Origin: Pantoea sp. BAV 3049
GTDB taxonomy: Bacteria; Pseudomonadota; Gammaproteobacteria; Enterobacterales; Enterobacteriaceae
DNA: 64,000 nt
Reading direction: 5' to 3'
Assembly: GCF_009765445.1 (NCBI RefSeq)
Contig: NZ_WHOY01000031.1
Location: 1,366,959-1,430,958 of the forward strand
The position numbers were made by a program, and so were the translations under genes. Shown one piece after another: positions 45,233 to 55,221 of this stretch (its first letter is position 1; the number at the start of each line of letters is the position of its first letter). The notes beneath the pieces are model-generated. The model ran no database searches. It was given only the letters and a program-made list of their open reading frames with translations, and was not told the origin of the DNA.

Positions 45233-46615
45233 TCAGAGATCTTCCAGAATCGCCAGCGCGTCGGCCAGCTTTTTCACGCCATACACTTTCATGTGTTCCG
45301 ACACTTTTTTCGGTACGTTGGCCGCTGGCACAATCGCCCGGCGGAAACCATGTTTTGCCGCTTCGGAAATACGTTCCTGCCCGCTCGGCACCGGACGAAT
45401 TTCTCCCGCCAGCCCCACTTCGCCAAAGACCACCAGATCCTGCGGCAATGGCCGGTCACGCAGGCTCGACACCATCGACAGCATCAACGCCAGGTCCGCA
45501 CTGGTTTCGGTCACCTTCACGCCACCCACCACGTTGACGAAGACGTCCTGGTCTGCCATCTGCAGGCCGCCGTGACGGTGCAGCACCGCCAGCAGGATCG
45601 CGAGACGGTTCTGCTCCAGCCCCACCGCAACGCGCCTTGGATTGCCCATCATCGAATGGTCCACCAGCGCCTGAATCTCCACCAGCAGCGGCCGCGTGCC
45701 TTCCCACAGAACCATCACCGAACTTCCGGAGGTCACCTCTTCGCCCCGGCTGAGGAAAATAGCCGAGGGGTTGCTGACTTCACGCAGGCCCTGCTCGGTC
45801 ATGGCAAACACGCCCAGCTCGTTAACGGCACCAAAACGGTTTTTATGGCTGCGCAGCGTGCGAAAGCGCGAATCGGCATCGCCATCCAGTAACACAGAAC
45901 AGTCGATACAGTGTTCCAGTACTTTCGGCCCGGCCAGCGAGCCATCTTTGGTAACATGCCCCACCATGACGATTGCCACGCCGCGCGTTTTGGCGAAGCG
46001 GGTCAGATAAGCTGCGGTTTCACGAACCTGCGCCACGCTGCCCGGCGAGGACTGGATGTCTGCCATGTGCATCACCTGAATCGAATCGATCACCATCAAC
46101 TTCGGTTCTTCCTGCTCAGCAATCAGGCAGATCTGCTCGATGCTGGTTTCCGAAAGCATATTGAGGTTTTCAGTCGGCAGGCCAAGACGGTGCGCACGCA
46201 TCGCCACCTGCTGCAACGACTCTTCGCCGGTGACGTAAAGCGTCTTCATTCCTTCAGCAAGTTTGCACAAGGTTTGCAGCAGCAGAGTACTTTTTCCTGC
46301 GCCGGGATTGCCCCCGATCAGAATAGCACTGCCGGGTACCACACCGCCGCCCAGTACCCGGTCAAACTCTTTAAACCCGGTGGAGAAACGGGGCAGCGCT
46401 TCCAGGCTGATATCCGACAGCTTCTGCACGCGACTGGTGCCCGCACTGCCCGCATAGCCTGAAAGCCGCTCGTTGCGGGCCACGGTTGGCGAAGCCGCCA
46501 GCCTGACTTCGGTGATGGTGTTCCAGGCGTGACAGGCGCTGCACTGCCCCTGCCAGCGTGGATAATCTGCGCCGCATTCATTACAAACAAAGGCACGCTT
46601 TACCGCTTTGGCCAA
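45233..46615 (-). CDS. radA: DNA repair/recombination protein RadA
   Basis: RecA-like ATPase that promotes branch migration in recombination intermediates. It has a zinc finger C11-C14/C25-C28, Walker A GGNPGAGKST, the RadA-specific KNRFG motif and a C-terminal Lon-protease-like domain. The start is a TTG at 46615, with AGGGG about 6 nt upstream inside the 9-nt gap after serB; the protein then has 460 residues and the E. coli N-terminus. The weak start codon and tight spacing suggest coupling to serB translation. Confidence 0.96.
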   Translation of the reverse strand: MAKAVKRAFVCNECGADYPRWQGQCSACHAWNTITEVRLAASPTVARNERLSGYAGSAGTSRVQKLSDISLEALPRFSTGFKEFDRVLGGGVVPGSAILIGGNPGAGKSTLLLQTLCKLAEGMKTLYVTGEESLQQVAMRAHRLGLPTENLNMLSETSIEQICLIAEQEEPKLMVIDSIQVMHMADIQSSPGSVAQVRETAAYLTRFAKTRGVAIVMVGHVTKDGSLAGPKVLEHCIDCSVLLDGDADSRFRTLRSHKNRFGAVNELGVFAMTEQGLREVSNPSAIFLSRGEEVTSGSSVMVLWEGTRPLLVEIQALVDHSMMGNPRRVAVGLEQNRLAILLAVLHRHGGLQMADQDVFVNVVGGVKVTETSADLALMLSMVSSLRDRPLPQDLVVFGEVGLAGEIRPVPSGQERISEAAKHGFRRAIVPAANVPKKVSEHMKVYGVKKLADALAILEDL

Positions 46616-46624
46616 AACTACCCC

Positions 46625-47602
46625 TTAACGCTCTTCATGGATCAGGCTGCCGCTGAGGATGCAGAACACCCCCATCAGATCGGCGTGACGGATAATGACT
46701 TCGGTTTTTTCATTGACTTTAGGCTTGGCATGATAAGCAATGCCCAGCGCAGAGGCCTGGATCATCGGCAGATCGTTGGCACCATCGCCGATAGCGACAG
46801 TTTGCTCCGGCGCGATTTCAAAGCGTTCCGCCAGAGCACGCAGCATGTCCGCTTTGTATTTTGCATCAACGATATCGCCCAGCACTTCACCGGTCAGTTT
46901 ACCATCGCGAATTTCCAGCACGTTGGCGGCAATCGCGGACAAATGAAGGGTATCACGCAGGTATTCTGCAAAATAAGTAAAACCGCCGGAAGCGATAGCC
47001 ACATGCCAGCCCAGCGCCTGCAATTTAGGCACCAGCGAACTCAGACCCGGCATCAATGGCAGTTTGTCGCGAACCTGCTGCAGAATAGTGGCATCGGCAT
47101 CTTTCAGCGTTGCCACGCGCTGACGCAGGCTGGCGGCAAAGTCGAGCTCGCCCCGCATCGCCCGCTCGGTCACTTCCGCCACCAGCTCGCCGCTGCCAGC
47201 CAGTTTGGCAATTTCATCAATGCATTCGATTTCGATGGCGGTGGAATCCATATCCATCACCAGCAGGCCCGGCGTTTTCAGATGCGGGATACGCCCCAGC
47301 GGTGCCACATCCAGCCCGGCTTCGTGGGCCAGTTTGCTGGCACGCGGCGTCAGGGAACCGGCCAGGCGTACCACCTGATAGTCCTCCACCCGCCATGCGC
47401 TGACGATGACCATCGCCGCGCCCAGCTGATGCTGCAGCCCGGTGAGGACGCTTTTATCCAGGCTGCGCCCGTACAGAAGCCAGCCGGTGCGGCCAGCGCG
47501 GTAGTCCAGCGGCATCACTTCATCGCCGCTGAGAGAGAGGGGCAAACCCGGCCAGAGAGAGACATCGGAAGGCAGGTCGCACCAGGTCAGACTATTTGGC
47601 AT
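46625..47602 (-). CDS. serB: phosphoserine phosphatase
   Basis: HAD-family phosphatase that catalyses the last step of serine biosynthesis. An N-terminal ACT-like domain of about 100 residues precedes the HAD core, with nucleophile D117 and acid D119 in VMDMDSTAIEIECIDE, motif II ASGGFTYF and motif III/IV GDGANDLPM. It has 325 residues against 322 in E. coli. It heads serB-radA-nadR and is divergent from smp, the conserved arrangement. Confidence 0.97.
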   Translation of the reverse strand: MPNSLTWCDLPSDVSLWPGLPLSLSGDEVMPLDYRAGRTGWLLYGRSLDKSVLTGLQHQLGAAMVIVSAWRVEDYQVVRLAGSLTPRASKLAHEAGLDVAPLGRIPHLKTPGLLVMDMDSTAIEIECIDEIAKLAGSGELVAEVTERAMRGELDFAASLRQRVATLKDADATILQQVRDKLPLMPGLSSLVPKLQALGWHVAIASGGFTYFAEYLRDTLHLSAIAANVLEIRDGKLTGEVLGDIVDAKYKADMLRALAERFEIAPEQTVAIGDGANDLPMIQASALGIAYHAKPKVNEKTEVIIRHADLMGVFCILSGSLIHEER

Positions 47603-47718
47603 TACAGCTCCTGTAGGGACATATTAACCACGCAAGAGGCTACCCTGTCAGGCCCGCTTCTGGCAACATAAAGCGTCGATACGGACGGTGGTTCGTTCAT
47701 AAAGTGTGAAGGGTAAAG

Positions 47719-48387
47719 ATGGCAAAGGCCAAACTAAAATTTCGTCTGCACCGCACGGCAATCGTGCTGATCTGCCTGGCCCTGCTGGTGGTGCTGATGC
47801 AGGGAGCTTCGTGGTTCAGTCTGGGCCACCAGATGGCGCGTTCCGAGCAGGTGGAAGAGCTGGCCCGCACCCTGACCCGTCAGGTGGCCTTCAGCCTGAC
47901 ACCGCTGATGGAGAACAGCGATGATAACCGCCAGAAAATTGAAGATATTCTGACGCAGCTGACCAAAGAGAGCCGCATTCTGGATGCCTCGATTTATGAC
48001 GATGATGGCACGCTGCTGGCCCACAGCGGCGAGACGATTAACGTGCGCGACAGGCTGGCGCTGGATGGTCATCGGGCGGGCAGCTACTTCAACCACCAGC
48101 TGGTACAGCAGCTGGACAGCCCGGATGGTCCACGTGGCTTCCTGCGCGTTACGCTGGATACCCACGTGCTGGTGACGGAATCCAAGCAGGTGGATAACAC
48201 CACCAACATCCTGCGCCTGATGATGCTGCTGGCACTGGCCATCGGCATTATCCTCAGCCGCACCCTGCTACGCGATCGCCGCACCCGCTGGCAGCAGTCA
48301 CCCTTCCTGCTGACCGCCAGTAATCCGGTGAAGGAAGACGATGACGAAAGCAGCGAAAGCACGCCAGCAGAGCCAGGGAAACCCTGA
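47719..48387 (+). CDS. smp: membrane protein Smp/YtjB
   Basis: A 222-residue inner-membrane protein with an N-terminal transmembrane helix (residues ~14-34), an extracytoplasmic domain (~35-160) like a small sensor domain, a second helix (~162-178) and an acidic, Ser/Glu-rich cytoplasmic tail. Its function is unknown in E. coli. Divergent from serB, as in E. coli; the lplA and yjjJ genes that lie next to it there are absent. Confidence 0.9.
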   Translation: MAKAKLKFRLHRTAIVLICLALLVVLMQGASWFSLGHQMARSEQVEELARTLTRQVAFSLTPLMENSDDNRQKIEDILTQLTKESRILDASIYDDDGTLLAHSGETINVRDRLALDGHRAGSYFNHQLVQQLDSPDGPRGFLRVTLDTHVLVTESKQVDNTTNILRLMMLLALAIGIILSRTLLRDRRTRWQQSPFLLTASNPVKEDDDESSESTPAEPGKP

Positions 48388-48415
48388 TCGGCCATCAGCG
48401 TGGCCCCAGGAAGAA

Positions 48416-48444
48416 GGGAAAACTGGCCGGAGTATACCGGCCAG
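48416..48444 (-). terminator. deo operon terminator after deoD
   Basis: CTGGCCGG and CCGGCCAG form an 8-bp stem with a 6-nt loop; on the minus strand it is followed by TTTT, 16 nt after the deoD stop. It also lies at the 3' end of smp and may work from that side too. Confidence 0.7.
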
Positions 48445-48459
48445 AAAAGGCGTAACAGA

Positions 48460-49179
48460 TTACTCTTTGTCGCCCAGCAGGACAGATTCCAGCGCGATTT
48501 CGATCATCTCGTTGAATGTGTTCTGGCGCTCTGCCGCCGTGGTCTGCTCACCGCTACGGATATGATCTGACACGGTGCAGATGGCCAGCGCTTTCGCCCC
48601 GTACTCTGCCGCCACGCCATAAATACCGGCGGCTTCCATCTCCACACCCAGAATGCCGTACTTCTCCATCACGTCGAACATCTGCGGATCTGGCGTATAG
48701 AACAGATCGGCAGAGAAGATATTACCCACGCGGGCCTTCACGCCCAGCGCCTTCGCCGCATCTACTGCGTTACGCACCATATCGAAATCAGCAATTGCCG
48801 CGAAATCGTGATCTTTGAAGCGCATACGGTTCACTTTTGAATCCGTGGAAGCGCCCATACCGATCACCACATCACGCAGTTTCACATCGGCACGCACCGC
48901 ACCGCATGAGCCGACACGAATGATCTTCTTCACACCGAAGTCGGTGATCAGCTCTTTGGTGTAGATAGAGCAGGAAGGGATGCCCATTCCGTGGCCCATC
49001 ACGGAGATTTTGCGGCCTTTATAAGTGCCGGTGTAACCCAACATGCCGCGCACGTTGTTAACTTCAACCGCGTCCTGCAGGAAGGTTTCCGCGATATATT
49101 TTGCACGCAGCGGGTCGCCCGGCATCAGTACCACGTCAGCGAAGTCACCCATTTCGGCATTAATATGAGGGGTTGCCAT
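48460..49179 (-). CDS. deoD: purine nucleoside phosphorylase
   Basis: Hexameric phosphorylase that cleaves purine (deoxy)ribonucleosides to base and (deoxy)ribose-1-phosphate. It has 239 residues, as in E. coli, with phosphate-site residues in [15 protein letters not shown] and RVGSCGAV, purine-site [11 protein letters not shown]-like segment [13 protein letters not shown] and the catalytic Asp in CTVSDHI. Last gene of deoCABD, 34 nt after deoB. Confidence 0.97.
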   Translation of the reverse strand: MATPHINAEMGDFADVVLMPGDPLRAKYIAETFLQDAVEVNNVRGMLGYTGTYKGRKISVMGHGMGIPSCSIYTKELITDFGVKKIIRVGSCGAVRADVKLRDVVIGMGASTDSKVNRMRFKDHDFAAIADFDMVRNAVDAAKALGVKARVGNIFSADLFYTPDPQMFDVMEKYGILGVEMEAAGIYGVAAEYGAKALAICTVSDHIRSGEQTTAAERQNTFNEMIEIALESVLLGDKE

Positions 49180-49213
49180 GTTTTATCCTTATTTGATCAG
49201 TACGTTGCGCTGA

Positions 49214-50437
49214 TTACAGCATGCTTTTGCCGTATTCCATATCGGAAAGGCCAAAATACTTCGCCACCGTCTGGCCGATATCCGCGAAGGTGTCGCGGTA
49301 ACCCAGCGAGCCAGGCTTCACGCCAGGGCCGTAGATCAGCACGGGGATATGCTCACGGGTGTGCTCGGTGCCCTGCCAGGTTGGATCGCAACCGTGGTCT
49401 GCGGTGAGGATCAGGATATCGCCCTCTTTCACCTGCGCCATCAACTCCGGCAGGCGACGGTCAAACAGCTCCAGGCCACCAGCGTAGCCGGGAACGTCGC
49501 GGCGATGCCCCCAGGTGGAGTCAAAGTCGACAAAGTTGGTGAACACGATGCTGTTATCCGGTGCGACCTCCATCTCCTGAACAGTGGCGTCAAACAGCGC
49601 ATCCAGTCCGGTCGCTTTCACCTTTTTGGTGATGCCAACGTGGGCATAGATATCCGCGATTTTACCCACGGAAACCACTTCGCCCTGCTGCTCATCCACC
49701 AGCTTTTTAAGGATGGTCGGTGCCGGGGGTTCAACAGCCAGATCGTGGCGATTGCCGGTCCGTTCAAAATGCCCTGCTTTATCGCCAACAAACGGACGCG
49801 CAATCACACGGCCAATGTTGTAGCCGCCTTCAGTCAGCGCTTCACGGGCGATTTCACACAGCTGGTAGAGGCGCTCAAGGCCGAACGTCTCTTCATGACA
49901 GGCAATCTGGAATACCGAGTCGGCAGAGGTGTAGAAAATCGGCTTGCCGGTTTTCATATGCTCTTCACCCAACTGGTCGAGGATCACCGTCCCGGAAGAG
50001 TGGCAGTTGCCCAGATAGCCCGGCAGATCGGCCTTTTCCACCAGTTCATCCAGCAATGCCTGCTGGAAGCTGTTCTCTTTATCGGTGAAGTAACCCCAGT
50101 CAAACAGCACCGGCACACCGGCTATTTCCCAGTGGCCTGACGGTGTGTCTTTGCCGGATGACAGTTCACTGGCGTAGGCGTAAGCCCCAATAATCTCAGC
50201 ATTCTTATCCAGACCCGGCGGGAACTTCCCGGTGGATTCTTCCGCGGCCTTGCCTAACCCCAATGCGGTGAGGTTGGGCAGATGCAGCGGCCCTTTACGT
50301 CCTTTGTCGGCTTCCCCTTTGAAGCACGCTTCGGCAATATGCCCCAGCGTATCCGACCCGGCATCGCCGAACTTGTCAGCGTCTTTACTGGACCCAATTC
50401 CGAAGGAATCGAGCACCATGATAAATGCACGTTTCAT
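49214..50437 (-). CDS. deoB: phosphopentomutase
   Basis: Converts (deoxy)ribose-1-phosphate to the 5-phosphate. Alkaline-phosphatase-superfamily enzyme with two-metal site: [15 protein letters not shown] at the N-terminus, the phospho-threonine loop [10 protein letters not shown] and [12 protein letters not shown]...HTREH near the C-terminus. It has 407 residues, as in E. coli. It joins nucleoside phosphorolysis (DeoA/DeoD) to the aldolase DeoC. Confidence 0.97.
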   Translation of the reverse strand: MKRAFIMVLDSFGIGSSKDADKFGDAGSDTLGHIAEACFKGEADKGRKGPLHLPNLTALGLGKAAEESTGKFPPGLDKNAEIIGAYAYASELSSGKDTPSGHWEIAGVPVLFDWGYFTDKENSFQQALLDELVEKADLPGYLGNCHSSGTVILDQLGEEHMKTGKPIFYTSADSVFQIACHEETFGLERLYQLCEIAREALTEGGYNIGRVIARPFVGDKAGHFERTGNRHDLAVEPPAPTILKKLVDEQQGEVVSVGKIADIYAHVGITKKVKATGLDALFDATVQEMEVAPDNSIVFTNFVDFDSTWGHRRDVPGYAGGLELFDRRLPELMAQVKEGDILILTADHGCDPTWQGTEHTREHIPVLIYGPGVKPGSLGYRDTFADIGQTVAKYFGLSDMEYGKSML

Positions 50438-50499
50438 CCTGGTCTCCTGCGTCTTGAACGCGATGAGCTTAAATTTAATCGTTCAGAACAGTATGACGT

Positions 50500-51822
50500 T
50501 TATCCGGCGATTCTGCGATAGATAACTGGCGTGGCAGCGGGCGCTTCTTCACTGAGCGTGATGGCCTGCCTGACCGCCGCAGCCGCTTCCTGCCAGCCGG
50601 ATTCCGTGGCGGCATGGATCACTGCCAGCGGTCGCTGGTTATCGACATAATCGCCCGACTGAGCCATTTCACTGAAACCGACGCTGTAGTCAATGGTATC
50701 GCTGGCGCGACGACGACCGCCGCCCATAGCAACAACTGCCATCCCCAGCGCACGGGTATCCATGGCGCTGACAATGCCCGGCCGATCGGCGTAGACCGCC
50801 TTGCTGAGCATCGGTGCGGGCAGGTATTTATCCATATTTTCGATAAAGTCTGCCGGGCCTTTCTGCGCTTTAACCATGCGCGAGAACACTTCCGCCGCAC
50901 GGCCGTTATCCAGCACCGCCTGAAGCTTTTTAGTCGCTTCATCGCTGTCTGCGGCCAGGCCGCCAGACACCAGCATTTCAGCACCCAGCGCCAGCGTGAC
51001 TTCCAGCAGGCGCGGGTTGCGGTATTGGCCGGTGAGGAACTGCACCGCTTCACGCACTTCCAGCGCATTACCGGCGCTGGAGGCCAGCACCTGGTTCATA
51101 TCGGTCAGCAGTGCGGTGGTTTTGCAGCCCGCGCCGTTCGCCACGCCGACAATCGCCTGTGCCAGCTGTTCTGACTGTTCAAAAGTTGGCATAAAGGCGC
51201 CGGATCCCACTTTCACATCCATCACCAGCGCATCCAGCCCCTCAGCCAGCTTTTTAGCGAGGATCGAAGCGGTGATCAGCGGAATGGAATCAACGGTGGC
51301 GGTAATATCGCGGGTAGCGTAGAAGCGCTTGTCGGCCGGAGCCAGCGAGTTGGTCTGCCCGATAATCGCAATACCTACCTCTTTGATCATCCGGCGGAAA
51401 GCTTCATCATCCGGAAAGATATCAAACCCAGGGATTGCTTCAAGCTTGTCCAGCGTGCCGCCGGTATGGCCGAGGCCACGCCCGGAGATCATCGGAACAT
51501 AGCCACCGCAGGCCGCCACCATCGGGCCAAGCATCAGCGAGGTCACATCCCCTACGCCGCCGGTGGAGTGTTTGTCCACCACCGGGCCGTTCAGTCCCAG
51601 GCTCTGCCAGTTCAGCACCAATCCTGAATCGCGCATCGCCATGGTCAACGCCACGCGCTCAGCCAGCGTCATATCGTGGAAATAAATGGTCATCGCCAGC
51701 GCGGCGATTTGCCCTTCTGAGACTGAATTATCACGGACTCCGTTGATAAAAAAACGGATTTCCTCTTCACTCAGCGCCTGGCCATCTCTTTTTTTTCGAA
51801 TAATTTCTTGTGGCAGGAACAC
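50500..51822 (-). CDS. deoA: thymidine phosphorylase
   Basis: Homodimeric phosphorylase that cleaves thymidine/deoxyuridine to base and deoxyribose-1-phosphate. The [12 protein letters not shown] phosphate loop, [15 protein letters not shown] family signature and [15 protein letters not shown] are intact; 440 residues as in E. coli. The start is GTG at 51822 with a GGGGGG run about 7 nt upstream; E. coli deoA also uses a non-ATG start. It begins 15 nt after the deoC stop. Confidence 0.97.
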   Translation of the reverse strand: MFLPQEIIRKKRDGQALSEEEIRFFINGVRDNSVSEGQIAALAMTIYFHDMTLAERVALTMAMRDSGLVLNWQSLGLNGPVVDKHSTGGVGDVTSLMLGPMVAACGGYVPMISGRGLGHTGGTLDKLEAIPGFDIFPDDEAFRRMIKEVGIAIIGQTNSLAPADKRFYATRDITATVDSIPLITASILAKKLAEGLDALVMDVKVGSGAFMPTFEQSEQLAQAIVGVANGAGCKTTALLTDMNQVLASSAGNALEVREAVQFLTGQYRNPRLLEVTLALGAEMLVSGGLAADSDEATKKLQAVLDNGRAAEVFSRMVKAQKGPADFIENMDKYLPAPMLSKAVYADRPGIVSAMDTRALGMAVVAMGGGRRRASDTIDYSVGFSEMAQSGDYVDNQRPLAVIHAATESGWQEAAAAVRQAITLSEEAPAATPVIYRRIAG

Positions 51823-51837
51823 GTCGCCCCCCGATGT

Positions 51838-52617
51838 TTAATAAGCTGAATCACTTTTCGCGCCGGAGAACCCCGCCGCATTTAACAGGCTGGCTAACAG
51901 GCTGGAGGCCCCGAAACGGAAGTGGCGTGCATCGGCCCATTCGCTGCCGAGGATCTCATCCGCCAGCTTCAGGTACACCGCAGCATCTTCAGCCGTTTTC
52001 ACGCCACCGGCAGGCTTGAAGCCCACCTGGTGCTTAACGCCCATTTCAGCAATCACCTTCATCATAATTTCTGCGACTTCAGGCGTGGCGTTGACCGCGA
52101 CCTTACCGGTGGAGGTTTTGATAAAATCAGCGCCTGCTTCGATAGCAATTTCAGAAGCTTTGCGGATCAGCTCGGCAGTTTTCAGCTCGCCGGTTTCAAT
52201 AATCACCTTCAGCAGCACACCAGCATCGGCACAGGCCTCTTTACAGGCGCTGACCAGCTCATAACCCACTTCATCGTTACCGTCGATCAGAGCGCGGTAA
52301 GGAAAAACCACGTCCACTTCATCGGCACCGTAAGCAATAGCGGCGTGAGTTTCTGCCAGGGCGATGTCGATATCGTCATTACCATGAGGGAAGTTGGTCA
52401 CGGTGGCGATGCGGATATCCGGCGTGCCCTGCTCACGCAGCGTTTTGCGGGCAATCGGGATAAAGCGCGGATAGATGCAGATGGCGGCAGTGTTGCCTGC
52501 CGGAGATTTGGCCTGATGGCAGAGGGAGATCACCTTCGCATCGGTGTCGTCATCGTTCAGCGTGGTCAGGTCCATCAGTTTCAGCGCCCGGATGGCAGCG
52601 GCGGTTAAGTCGGTCAT
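51838..52617 (-). CDS. deoC: deoxyribose-phosphate aldolase
   Basis: Class I aldolase of the nucleoside salvage operon, 259 residues from the ATG at 52617 (GGAG upstream); an extension of four residues is not conserved. The Schiff-base lysine is in [13 protein letters not shown] and the second lysine in [14 protein letters not shown]. It closely follows E. coli DeoC and differs from the short paralogue at 34700. First structural gene of deoCABD, behind a CRP/DeoR-regulated promoter. Confidence 0.97.
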   Translation of the reverse strand: MTDLTAAAIRALKLMDLTTLNDDDTDAKVISLCHQAKSPAGNTAAICIYPRFIPIARKTLREQGTPDIRIATVTNFPHGNDDIDIALAETHAAIAYGADEVDVVFPYRALIDGNDEVGYELVSACKEACADAGVLLKVIIETGELKTAELIRKASEIAIEAGADFIKTSTGKVAVNATPEVAEIMMKVIAEMGVKHQVGFKPAGGVKTAEDAAVYLKLADEILGSEWADARHFRFGASSLLASLLNAAGFSGAKSDSAY

Positions 52618-52636
52618 AATGCTCTCCACAGAAGAA

Positions 52637-52652
52637 TGTTAAAATAATAACA
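52637..52652. promoter_or_regulatory. DeoR-type operator overlapping the deoC -10 region
   Basis: TGTTAAAATAATAACA is the reverse complement of the 16-bp operator at 34658-34673. It covers the predicted -10 TATTAT of the deoC promoter (52649-52644 on the minus strand). Confidence 0.8.
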
Positions 52653-52672
52653 GCCCGGACAGGTTGTTATCT
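52644..52672 (-). promoter_or_regulatory. predicted deoP2-like promoter
   Basis: On the minus strand the -10 is TATTAT (52649-52644) and the -35 AGATAA is poor, as expected for a CRP-dependent promoter. The near CRP site is centred about 42 bp upstream of the predicted start (~52637). Confidence 0.6.
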
Positions 52673-52687
52673 GTGATAAATTTCACA
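52672..52687. promoter_or_regulatory. CRP site, deoC promoter-proximal
   Basis: TGTGATAAATTTCACA matches the core TGTGA-N6-TCACA perfectly. Confidence 0.85.
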
Positions 52688-52723
52688 CACATGAATATGC
52701 AATTGCAGAAATTGTACACTATG

Positions 52724-52739
52724 AGTGACCAATATCACA
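52724..52739. promoter_or_regulatory. CRP site, deoC promoter-distal
   Basis: AGTGACCAATATCACA matches 9 of 10 core positions and is centred 52 bp from the proximal site, the E. coli deoP2 spacing that admits a CytR dimer between the two. Confidence 0.75.
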
Positions 52740-52807
52740 TAAGCGACCTCTGCGACGGCCATCACTCCTTCCTGACAGACAGGCGAACCAGGATAAATCG
52801 GCAAAAA

Positions 52808-52823
52808 TGTTATAATTTTAACA
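52808..52823. promoter_or_regulatory. upstream DeoR-type operator of deoCABD
   Basis: TGTTATAATTTTAACA is a perfect TGTTA-N6-TAACA palindrome 171 bp from the promoter-proximal operator, suitable for repressor looping or for a second deoP1-like promoter. Confidence 0.75.
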
Positions 52824-52914
52824 TTTCACGTCCAGCATAACTGAGGCACGTTACAGTATGCCCTGCGATGGCAGTCCGTTTCAGGATGGAAGAGGTATTT
52901 AAGAGTTTAGCCAG

Positions 52915-53691
52915 TCAGAGACGAAACAGCTGACGGGTATTTTCACGAAGGGTTTCAGCAATTTCCTGCGGGGATTCTTCCCGGATGTCACACAGGCTCT
53001 GCCAGACATTTCTGAGCCGCTCAGGGCGGTTTGGCTGGCCCTGGAAGCCCTGTAGCGGCATATCTGGTGAATCCGTTTCCAGCAGCAGCGAGCTCAGCGG
53101 CAGGCGGGCAATGGCATTGCGGGTTTTAGTGGCGCGCTCATAGGTGATGGTGCCGCCGACGCCAATGGCATAGCCCGCACGGATAAAGGCCAGTGCCTGC
53201 TGCTCACTACCGGCAAAACCATGCACCACGCCGCGCCGGGGAAGATCGAGTTTACGCAGATGCATTGCCAGCTTGTCATGAGTCCGTCGGGAGTGGAGGA
53301 TAACGGGCAAATTGTAGTCCCGGGCCAGCCGCAGCTGCGCATCCAGCACCGCCTGCTGCTTATCAAATTGCGGGTTGTCGATATAGAGATCCAGACCGAT
53401 TTCGCCAATCGCCACCAACTTTTCCGGCTGCTGCTTCAGAAAACGTTCAAGCAGCTCGAGGTGCGAGTCATCATGCTGCGCTATGGCCATCGGGTGAGTG
53501 CCCAACGCGGCATACAGTGGCGGCCAGCGTTCAGCCAGCGCCATCACGCCTTTAAAACGATCCGCCGCGACACCCACGACAATGATTTTCTCCACACCGG
53601 CCTCCGCCGCCAGCCGCAGGCTTTGTTCTTCATCGCCACAGAACGGCTCGAAGTCAAAATGACAGTGCGTGTCGACGAAAGAGGGTGTCAT
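52915..53691 (-). CDS. yjjV: TatD-family metal-dependent hydrolase YjjV
   Basis: TIM-barrel hydrolase of 258 residues with metal ligands H8/H10 (DTHCHFD), a Glu in AIGEIGLDLY, histidines in VILHSRR and VVHGF and Asp in LLETDSPDMP. TatD relatives are nucleases or deacylases; for YjjV no in vivo substrate is known to me. Its start overlaps the yjjU stop by 4 nt (ATGA), and the pair lies upstream of deoC, as in E. coli. Confidence 0.93.
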   Translation of the reverse strand: MTPSFVDTHCHFDFEPFCGDEEQSLRLAAEAGVEKIIVVGVAADRFKGVMALAERWPPLYAALGTHPMAIAQHDDSHLELLERFLKQQPEKLVAIGEIGLDLYIDNPQFDKQQAVLDAQLRLARDYNLPVILHSRRTHDKLAMHLRKLDLPRRGVVHGFAGSEQQALAFIRAGYAIGVGGTITYERATKTRNAIARLPLSSLLLETDSPDMPLQGFQGQPNRPERLRNVWQSLCDIREESPQEIAETLRENTRQLFRL

Positions 53692-54740
53692 GCCAGCGAG
53701 CCTTTATCGTAATCGGCGTCATTTTCTGCCAGCGGGTCGAGGATGATCCCCTGATGATCCGGTTCATTCGCCACCGGTGCGGCAGGAACCACAGGTTGCT
53801 GACTGACCAGTGCGTCACTCTCCTGCAGCCACTGGCCGAGAGTGGCGAGGAAATAACGGCCACAGCGGCGGCCAAGATGATAATCCTGGTTCAGCGAGGT
53901 AACGCGACTGCCCAGCGCCATGCTTGCCAGCGCATGAGGTGGGAAAATTTCAATAATATTCAGCTTGCCGGGCGGCTTCTCGATAAATTCCTGCGTCTGG
54001 CGATAACTATCTTCATGCAGATGCATGATGTTGACCAATGGTTGCAGCGCACTTTCACCGAGCCAGCGCTCAATACGCTTCAGCCACTGCGGCGTATACG
54101 TCATCTGCGAAGGCACCGTGCGGATCACCACGATGGTTTCAGCGCCACGCCGGGCGGCTTCACGCACCGGAATTGCATCGCTGATGCCGCCATCCAGATA
54201 GCTGATCCCATCCAGATCGACACCTGGCCGGTACATACCAGGAATCGCGCTGGAGGCTTTAATGATATTCAGCCAGTTTGCCGCCGTTGGCGAGAAGTAC
54301 CCCGGTGAGTAGTCGTCGCTGCGGCAGGCACACATGTAGAATTCACGACCCGAGGAAAACATCTTCTCCCCTGCCGCCATCGCCAGCGGAAACTCTTTTG
54401 CGGTCACGTCCACCAGCCAGTCCAGATCGATCAGATGTCCTCCGCGCACAAAGCGCAGAGGATCAAAGAACAGTTTACTGGTGGTATAACGTGTGATCAC
54501 CCGCCGGGCATAACCGGCCTGGCCGCAGACATAAGCAGAGAGATTTTGTGCTCCGGCAGAAGTGCCCAGCATCAGATCGAAGGGATTGAAACCAGCCCGC
54601 TGAAATTCATCCAGTACGCCAGCGGTGAAGATACCGCGCTGCCCACCGCCTTCGCAGACCAGGGCCAGTTTACCCGGACGAAAAGGAGTTAACGCCAGCG
54701 GCTCAATATTGCCGAGGGTGATGGGAATGCGTCGGCCCAA
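53688..54740 (-). CDS. yjjU: patatin-like phospholipase YjjU
   Basis: Predicted serine lipase/phospholipase with oxyanion motif CEGGGQRG, nucleophile in GTSAG and dyad aspartate in DGGISD. The best start is the TTG at 54740: GAGG lies 8 nt upstream and the resulting N-terminus (MGRRIPITLGN) aligns with E. coli YjjU; 350 residues against 357. A longer open frame upstream is not conserved and is rejected. Coupled to yjjV by a 4-nt overlap. Confidence 0.9.
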   Translation of the reverse strand: MGRRIPITLGNIEPLALTPFRPGKLALVCEGGGQRGIFTAGVLDEFQRAGFNPFDLMLGTSAGAQNLSAYVCGQAGYARRVITRYTTSKLFFDPLRFVRGGHLIDLDWLVDVTAKEFPLAMAAGEKMFSSGREFYMCACRSDDYSPGYFSPTAANWLNIIKASSAIPGMYRPGVDLDGISYLDGGISDAIPVREAARRGAETIVVIRTVPSQMTYTPQWLKRIERWLGESALQPLVNIMHLHEDSYRQTQEFIEKPPGKLNIIEIFPPHALASMALGSRVTSLNQDYHLGRRCGRYFLATLGQWLQESDALVSQQPVVPAAPVANEPDHQGIILDPLAENDADYDKGSLA

Positions 54741-54926
54741 AATCGGTATCCTCAGGAGAATGAATGGACTGAGGATACGCCTAAAGCGGTAAAACTGTTT
54801 GGCGCTTGTTGCTCTTATTGTTGTCACTTTGTTACAAACAACAACAAGGGAGGAAGGATACTGCTGGCGGGCCATACAGCCCGCCGCTTAATACCCGTTC
54901 ACACGGGTCTTAACTGTTGGCAGGCT

Positions 54927-55088
54927 CTATAATTTCTTCCTGCCGGTAAACAGGCTGATCAGGAAGATAATGATACCCACAACAAAGACAATTTTAGCTG
55001 CCCATGCGGCCGTACCAGCAAGACCACCAAATCCTAACGCTGCTGCGATGAGCGCGATAATCAGAAAAATAATACCCCAACGAAACAT
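54927..55088 (-). CDS. ytjA: small membrane protein YtjA (UPF0391/DUF1328)
   Basis: A 53-residue protein starting [20 protein letters not shown] and ending GRKKL, with two hydrophobic helices separated by a short Gly/Ala-rich turn. It is nearly identical to E. coli YtjA in sequence and length, and sits between yjjU and osmY as there. AAGGAGAGG precedes the ATG. Function unknown; stress-linked expression is suggested by the osmY neighbour. Confidence 0.93.
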   Translation of the reverse strand: MFRWGIIFLIIALIAAALGFGGLAGTAAWAAKIVFVVGIIIFLISLFTGRKKL

Positions 55089-55221
55089 AAGCCTCTCCTT
55101 ACCCTATAGTGAAAATCGAACTGCTTGTATTATTAACTCCAGCCGTTTAAGGCCTGACTTTATAGTCTTAAACAGTCAACACGGAGCCGCACCGTCAACA
55201 ACCGGGCGGCCCGCATCAGCG

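Larger units (their letters stand above)
52618..52914. promoter_or_regulatory. deoCABD control region
   Basis: A gene-free 297-bp region containing two DeoR-type operators (52637-52652 and 52808-52823) and two CRP sites centred 52 bp apart between them. This is the layout of the E. coli deoP2 promoter, where CytR binds between tandem CRP dimers and DeoR loops between distant operators. Confidence 0.85.
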
